Below are positions 60,305-64,000 of a stretch of 64,000 nt of DNA, one piece after another. Location: positions 44,643 to 108,642 of the forward strand of contig JAKCWW010000489.1 in assembly GCA_026260175.1 (NCBI GenBank), written 5' to 3'. The notes beneath the pieces are model-generated. The model worked only from the letters and a program-made list of their open reading frames with translations, ran no database searches and was not told the DNA's origin. The position numbers were made by a program, and so were the translations under genes. Each line of letters starts with the position of its first letter. Positions within the stretch are counted from its first letter, which is position 1. The stretch comes from Reticulitermes lucifugus. Lineage: Eukaryota > Arthropoda > Insecta > Blattodea > Rhinotermitidae.

Positions 60305-60490
60305 GTGATCTTAAGGAAACAGGATGGGAGGTTGTGGACTGGATTCATCAGGCTCAGGATAGGGAAAAGTAACGGGATATTGTGAAGACGGTTACGAATA
60401 TTCCGTCTGCATTAAATATAGAGAGATTATAGATTGGGTGGAAAAGCATAATCTTCTCAAGGAGGAGTGGGCTACGTGTAGTTAGTTATA
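60305..60490 (+). pseudogene. LINE reverse-transcriptase C-terminal remnant 6
   Basis: Translates to LKETGWEVVDWIHQAQDREK, the last block of the same family as 27262-27595 ('DLqEvgw..mDWIhlAQDRDr'). The tail at 60450-60490 ('atcttctcaaggaggag', 'gtagttagttata') is a worn copy of the LINE 3' end. Strongly 5'-truncated. Confidence 0.78.
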
Positions 60491-60494
60491 AAGA

Positions 60495-62130
60495 TGAAGT
60501 AACATTCAAACTGCATAATCAGGATCAGCATACATTTTTGACGTGCATTTGGCCAAATACGTACCCGATTATTAGCAGAGGGTATGTGAGTGATTAAATC
60601 AAGGAGGATGAGAAAAGGAGGTTGAAGTTTACATTGAAAATGTAAAACATTCATACAAATTTTATTCGGAAGGCCTAAAGAGAAGGGACAACATGTAAAA
60701 CAGAGGTCTAATGATAATACATTATTAAAATGGACAGAAAAATACGACGTCAGGATATGAAAACAATTCCTCTCGATAAGAGTAGGGACTAATATTGGAC
60801 TCGTGTTGGGATTACAGACTACTTCGTATATTTTTTATAAACCGACTACTGTATACAGGTACTTACTCTGCAGCAGACACCGACAAGCACTCACCTGCAA
60901 CAAGAAACACATATCTTAATACACATATAACAGGAAGTAATCGCCTGTCATAGAGCTACACTTTATTTCACAAATTACTGCTGCTGCATAAACGCTCAAT
61001 TTCGACATGCAGTTTGACTATCAACAAAAGCGTCAAATGACATACCGTTCAGATGTAGCAAGTCACCGTGCCTATATTTAATATAGCATACTAATATAAG
61101 CATTTAAATGGAAGGTCTGATGAAAACAACAAAAGTTTGTCAAAATAGTCTAACTTATCCGCGGTTAGGATTCGCTGGATACCTCCTGAATGTGACGGGA
61201 TTTTACTTTCGGTATGACTTAAGTAGGCGTTGTAATGCAGAACATGATAGTCCCATAAAAAAGGAGGAAGGCCGTACGGACTAGGTGACGTAACAACTAT
61301 TACAATATTACACTAATCAGCCAGTAAAGTGAGGTCTAAATGCCATGGGCCTAGTTTCAATGCCTAGCACAGGAACGCGCTTGTCTTCGCCACCATGCCT
61401 AGACCAGTTAGCATAGATATCAGCTGTTCATTCCGTTGGGTAAAGCGTTCGGAGCGAGACACTGGTCAGTCGTCTCCGTCTCATTGCCGTCGTGAGGAAT
61501 GTGTGGAACTTCCTTTTGCCTCATCCATTCTTTTCTGACCGAGAAATGGAAGTTTTCCTGACAGTTTTTACTCACGTGGCTGTAAGTAGATCGAAGACGA
61601 AACGTGAACGGAGACGATAATAAAAATAGGCCTATTTCCTGAAACTAAACTCAATACTTCCATTCAGCCAAGCAGCCACTACGCTGCCGAACTACAACGT
61701 CTCATAACAGCTACTTCCCAATATACTCTCTTGCTTCCAAACATGGGCTGTGCCTAGTTGTTCGAAATTACCAAATGATCTAAACAGATGATTGTTTTTA
61801 TTCTTTTCGATCCAAATTCTGGGCTATACTTAGAGGAGCCATTTAAGTTATTTCATAGTTTCTTCAATAATCTAGGACAGTTTTTTTGCACGATTTGTGG
61901 AAAACAAAAATTTTCGCTATGAAAAATTGTGGCGGCGTTTATGAACCAGAGTTCCTGAGTCACTGATGAGGAAAGACAAGGTATTAGAATTACAGGTACA
62001 GAATGGCCGAACAATCACTATACCCCTTCTTAACGTGCGTGCCATATGCTGTGGTACTTTGTACACGAAACACGGCGTACGTAAGTTAGGTATGGGTACA
62101 GCAAATTCCCTGCCAACCTATACAAAAATA
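60495..62130. other. No recognised gene; possible short frame near 61395
   Basis: 61360-61620 is less AT-rich than its surroundings. It contains gccaccATG at 61389-61397 opening a 47-codon frame (to 61538). I do not recognise the peptide. Confidence 0.4.
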
Positions 62131-62182
62131 TACCTTACGCCAGGCGTGCACAAATCTCCGAAAAAGAAGGGTGACTTGTAGC

Positions 62183-62195
62183 GAGTTCCATACTG
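62183..62195. repeat. Target-site duplication, left copy (nested SINE B)
   Basis: gagttccatactg, matched with one mismatch at 62305-62317. Confidence 0.85.
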
Positions 62196-62304
62196 GTATT
62201 GTAAAAAGGTAAAGTTCAACCTACAATCTGCCATGAAGGCACAGATGGTATATAGGGGTATCGCTCTACTCTTTCTTTAACCCTGGCACTAGATGGGGGT
62301 GGAA
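62196..62304 (-). mobile_element. SINE family B, 5'-truncated, nested in MITE
   Basis: 109 bp covering only the 3' part of SINE B ('attgtaaaaaggtaaag' tail to 'ggcactagatgggggtgg'). It is flanked by a 13-bp TSD with one mismatch made from MITE sequence. The tail sequence is shared with 12777-12790 and fixes the 3' end of this subfamily. Confidence 0.88.
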
Positions 62305-62317
62305 GAGTTCCATTCTG
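62305..62317. repeat. Target-site duplication, right copy (nested SINE B)
   Basis: gagttccattctg, matching 62183-62195 with one mismatch. Confidence 0.85.
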
Positions 62318-62399
62318 AGGGTTCAAAAACATTAGGCGCCACCGTAAAAAAAATTAGTCTCAACAGCGACCTGGTTCTGGGGATTTGTGCACCCCTGCG

Positions 62400-63180
62400 T
62401 TATGCCACTCCTCATTGAGACATAAATTTGCTGTGTTAAGAGATCGCGAGATGCCACGTGTTTGGGCAGAAGTCAGGTCCTGCGCTAGAAGGTAGGCCTA
62501 CTGTTATTTTGCAGTGTGGCTGGTTTACTATCTCGGCCGCTATGAATACAAACGCAGCGACACCTACACACATATTCTGGACTAAATTCAAACTTCTAAA
62601 TGACGCACGACAATGAGTCACATCATGTTTCGCGCATGTCCGTGTAATTTTCCAAGCCACATGTGCACAATGCTGCTCCCGGACAATGAATTTTGCGTAA
62701 CGTATATTTCAGGGCTGACCGACATTCAAACAGCACAGATAGCGCGTAGTTCCTTCGATGAGTACAGCAGTCTCTCTCTCTCTCTCTCTCTTTCTCGTCC
62801 TGGAATACACCAACTCTCCGCACGAGAAAAAAAATACGGACGTAACATTTTTATATTAATGCTGATCCTAATCTTGCGTGTTGGTATATGAAAATAAACT
62901 GTTTTTGAGACCTTTATGAAGAACCAGCCTTTATATACAGGGTAAAAACATGCACGATGCCAAGTGATACAATACGCGGATGAACCCTTAACTCGCGGTA
63001 GGGGCAGAACAGAACGGAAACACGGGCCTTAGTTCGTCAAGAGATCCAAAGTTAAATTGGTCAGAGCTTGGTAATCTCATAAACTTTATTTTTTCCTTTT
63101 AAGGAAGAAGAGTAGGATTACCGACGAATGGGTTATTTGACTGTGGTTTAGGCGTATAAGACACAGCTTCATCTCCAGCT
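62400..63180. other. No recognisable gene; CT microsatellite inside
   Basis: 62771-62796 is a (TC)n run. The frames across it (62613-62891 and reverse) are not gene-like. Confidence 0.45.
62771..62796. repeat. TC microsatellite
   Basis: About ten tc units, then tttctc. Confidence 0.9.
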
Positions 63181-63360
63181 GGCTTCACTAACCTTACAGT
63201 CAAAGGCTTCCATGCAGGTCTGTATCAAATAAATGTAGCTGGCGTCACTAACCTTACAGTCAAAGGCTTCCATGCAGGCCTGTATCAAATAAATGTAGCT
63301 GGCGTCACTAACCTTACAGTCAAAGGCTTCCATGCAGGTCTGTATCAAATAAATGTAGCT
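63181..63360. repeat. 60-bp minisatellite, exactly 3 units
   Basis: Units start at 63181, 63241 and 63301. The first differs from the second at unit positions 4 and 39, and the second from the third only at position 39. On the minus strand the unit is 20 codons and stays in frame, giving a repeated SYIYLIQTCMEAFDCKVSDA peptide inside an 81-codon frame (63169-63414). I recognise no protein family. Confidence 0.95.
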
Positions 63361-63469
63361 GTGTACTTTCACTTCTACCTCGCCGTCTTCTCCCAATTGC
63401 GCACACTTACTCAATGCAACCAGAAAAGCAGTTTAAATGAAAAGTAATACACAACATAACTTTAAAAAT

Positions 63470-63890
63470 GCCTGTAGATAACGTAACATTGAGGCGCGTT
63501 CGTGTAACCCTTTTTTGTGGTGGAAAAGCAATACGTACTACATATTATGTGTGTCTGTAGACTTAGTTATCCAGCAAGCAAAGCGCATACGCTGTATTTC
63601 ATTATCACCTGCGGCCTGTCCTCCTCTACCATTATTTCACATACGGCATGATTTTCGGAACAAAATGTATTGAACACAAAATATGTATTTAATTTCCTCT
63701 ACAAATTTTGTCTGAAATATTTCTCATTTTAAGAAGAATTAAGAGAGATGCTATCATAAATGTGAATCCTCAAATATCAGATTTCATGGAAATCTGTCCA
63801 GTGGGAGCAGAGTTGTACCATGCGGACGGAAGAACAGACGGACGGACAGACATGACGAAGCTAATGGTCGCTTTTCGCAAAACGTGCACG
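63470..63890 (+). repeat. Interspersed repeat family E, copy 2
   Basis: Aligns with 130-650 at the other end of the window in the same orientation: 'ataacgtaacattgag', 'ggaaaagcaata', 'cttagttatccag', 'gcatgattttcgga', 'tcatggaaatctgtccagtgggagc', gacgga units and 'gacatgacgaagctaatggtcgcttttcgc'. It is about 100 bp shorter, by internal gaps. The class is unknown. Confidence 0.75.
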
Positions 63891-64000
63891 ACGGTTTTTC
63901 AATCTGTAGTCTGTCTTACGACAAGTCCGTAGCCTCTTCCAAAGCGAGTTCTCCACAGGGTGCAATCTAGTGCTTCCTCCTTCAATTTCCAGTATCTTCT

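Larger units (their letters stand above)
62141..62397. mobile_element. hAT-type MITE, family M1 copy 3 (carries a nested SINE)
   Basis: The best termini of the family: left caggcgtgcacaaatctcc; right, in reverse, caggggtgcacaaatcccc. Flanking 8-mers ccttacgc / cgttatgc match at 6 of 8. The interior is in reverse orientation relative to the copies at 10423 and 46021 ('ttaggcgccaccgtaaa', 'gttccatac'). Removing the nested SINE and one TSD leaves about 135 bp. Confidence 0.85.

Noticed and set aside
63181-63360. CRISPR array
   Set aside because: The 60-bp units are contiguous with no unique spacers, and the sequence is eukaryotic. It is a minisatellite.

Overview
This window reads as a piece of a repeat-rich, AT-rich insect nuclear genome. 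I recognise no intact host gene, rRNA, tRNA gene, operon or CRISPR array in it. Every open frame is short (at most about 136 codons). Nearly all recognisable coding similarity is to decayed transposable elements. The mix of elements points to an arthropod: LINE 3' ends with a decayed reverse-transcriptase C-terminus, tRNA-derived SINEs, mariner and DUF4817-type transposase remnants, hAT and pogo/Tigger-like MITEs. Translations of SINE family B and of the LINE tail look like segments I remember from cockroach predicted proteins, so a blattodean such as Periplaneta is my best guess. That is inference from memory, not a search result.

Layout. 0-9 kb: a diverged ~550 bp unclassified repeat (family E), a SINE A, a broken LINE tail, a SINE B, a family E fragment and an almost textbook SINE C with a 15-bp target-site duplication (TSD). 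9-15.2 kb: a LINE tail, a hAT-type MITE, a DUF4817-type transposase pseudogene, a SINE B interrupted by a 50-N assembly gap and a mariner transposase remnant. 15-34 kb: sparse recognisable content, namely a SINE D, two LINE tails, a pogo/Tigger-like MITE and several short motifs resembling the hammerhead-ribozyme core of Penelope-like elements. 34-35 kb: an internally deleted LINE that keeps only its 5' end and its 3' end, with a SINE A sitting at the deletion join. 39-48.5 kb: a dense SINE cluster containing an inverted SINE B pair. 51-54.2 kb: two SINE B fragments, family E and a 423-bp hAT-type non-autonomous element. 59-64 kb: a mariner fragment with a 67-bp tandem duplication, a LINE tail, a hAT MITE with a SINE B nested in it, a 60-bp x3 minisatellite and a second long family E copy.

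Nothing here works together as a pathway. The window is best read as intergenic or long-intron DNA built from layered insertions, several of which can be ordered in time. The most informative structures are the precise TSDs, the three-member hAT MITE family with one nested SINE, the DUF4817-type transposase remnant and the hammerhead-like cores. Coordinates of decayed elements are approximate unless fixed by a TSD or terminal inverted repeat (TIR). All family assignments come from reading by eye, with no database search.
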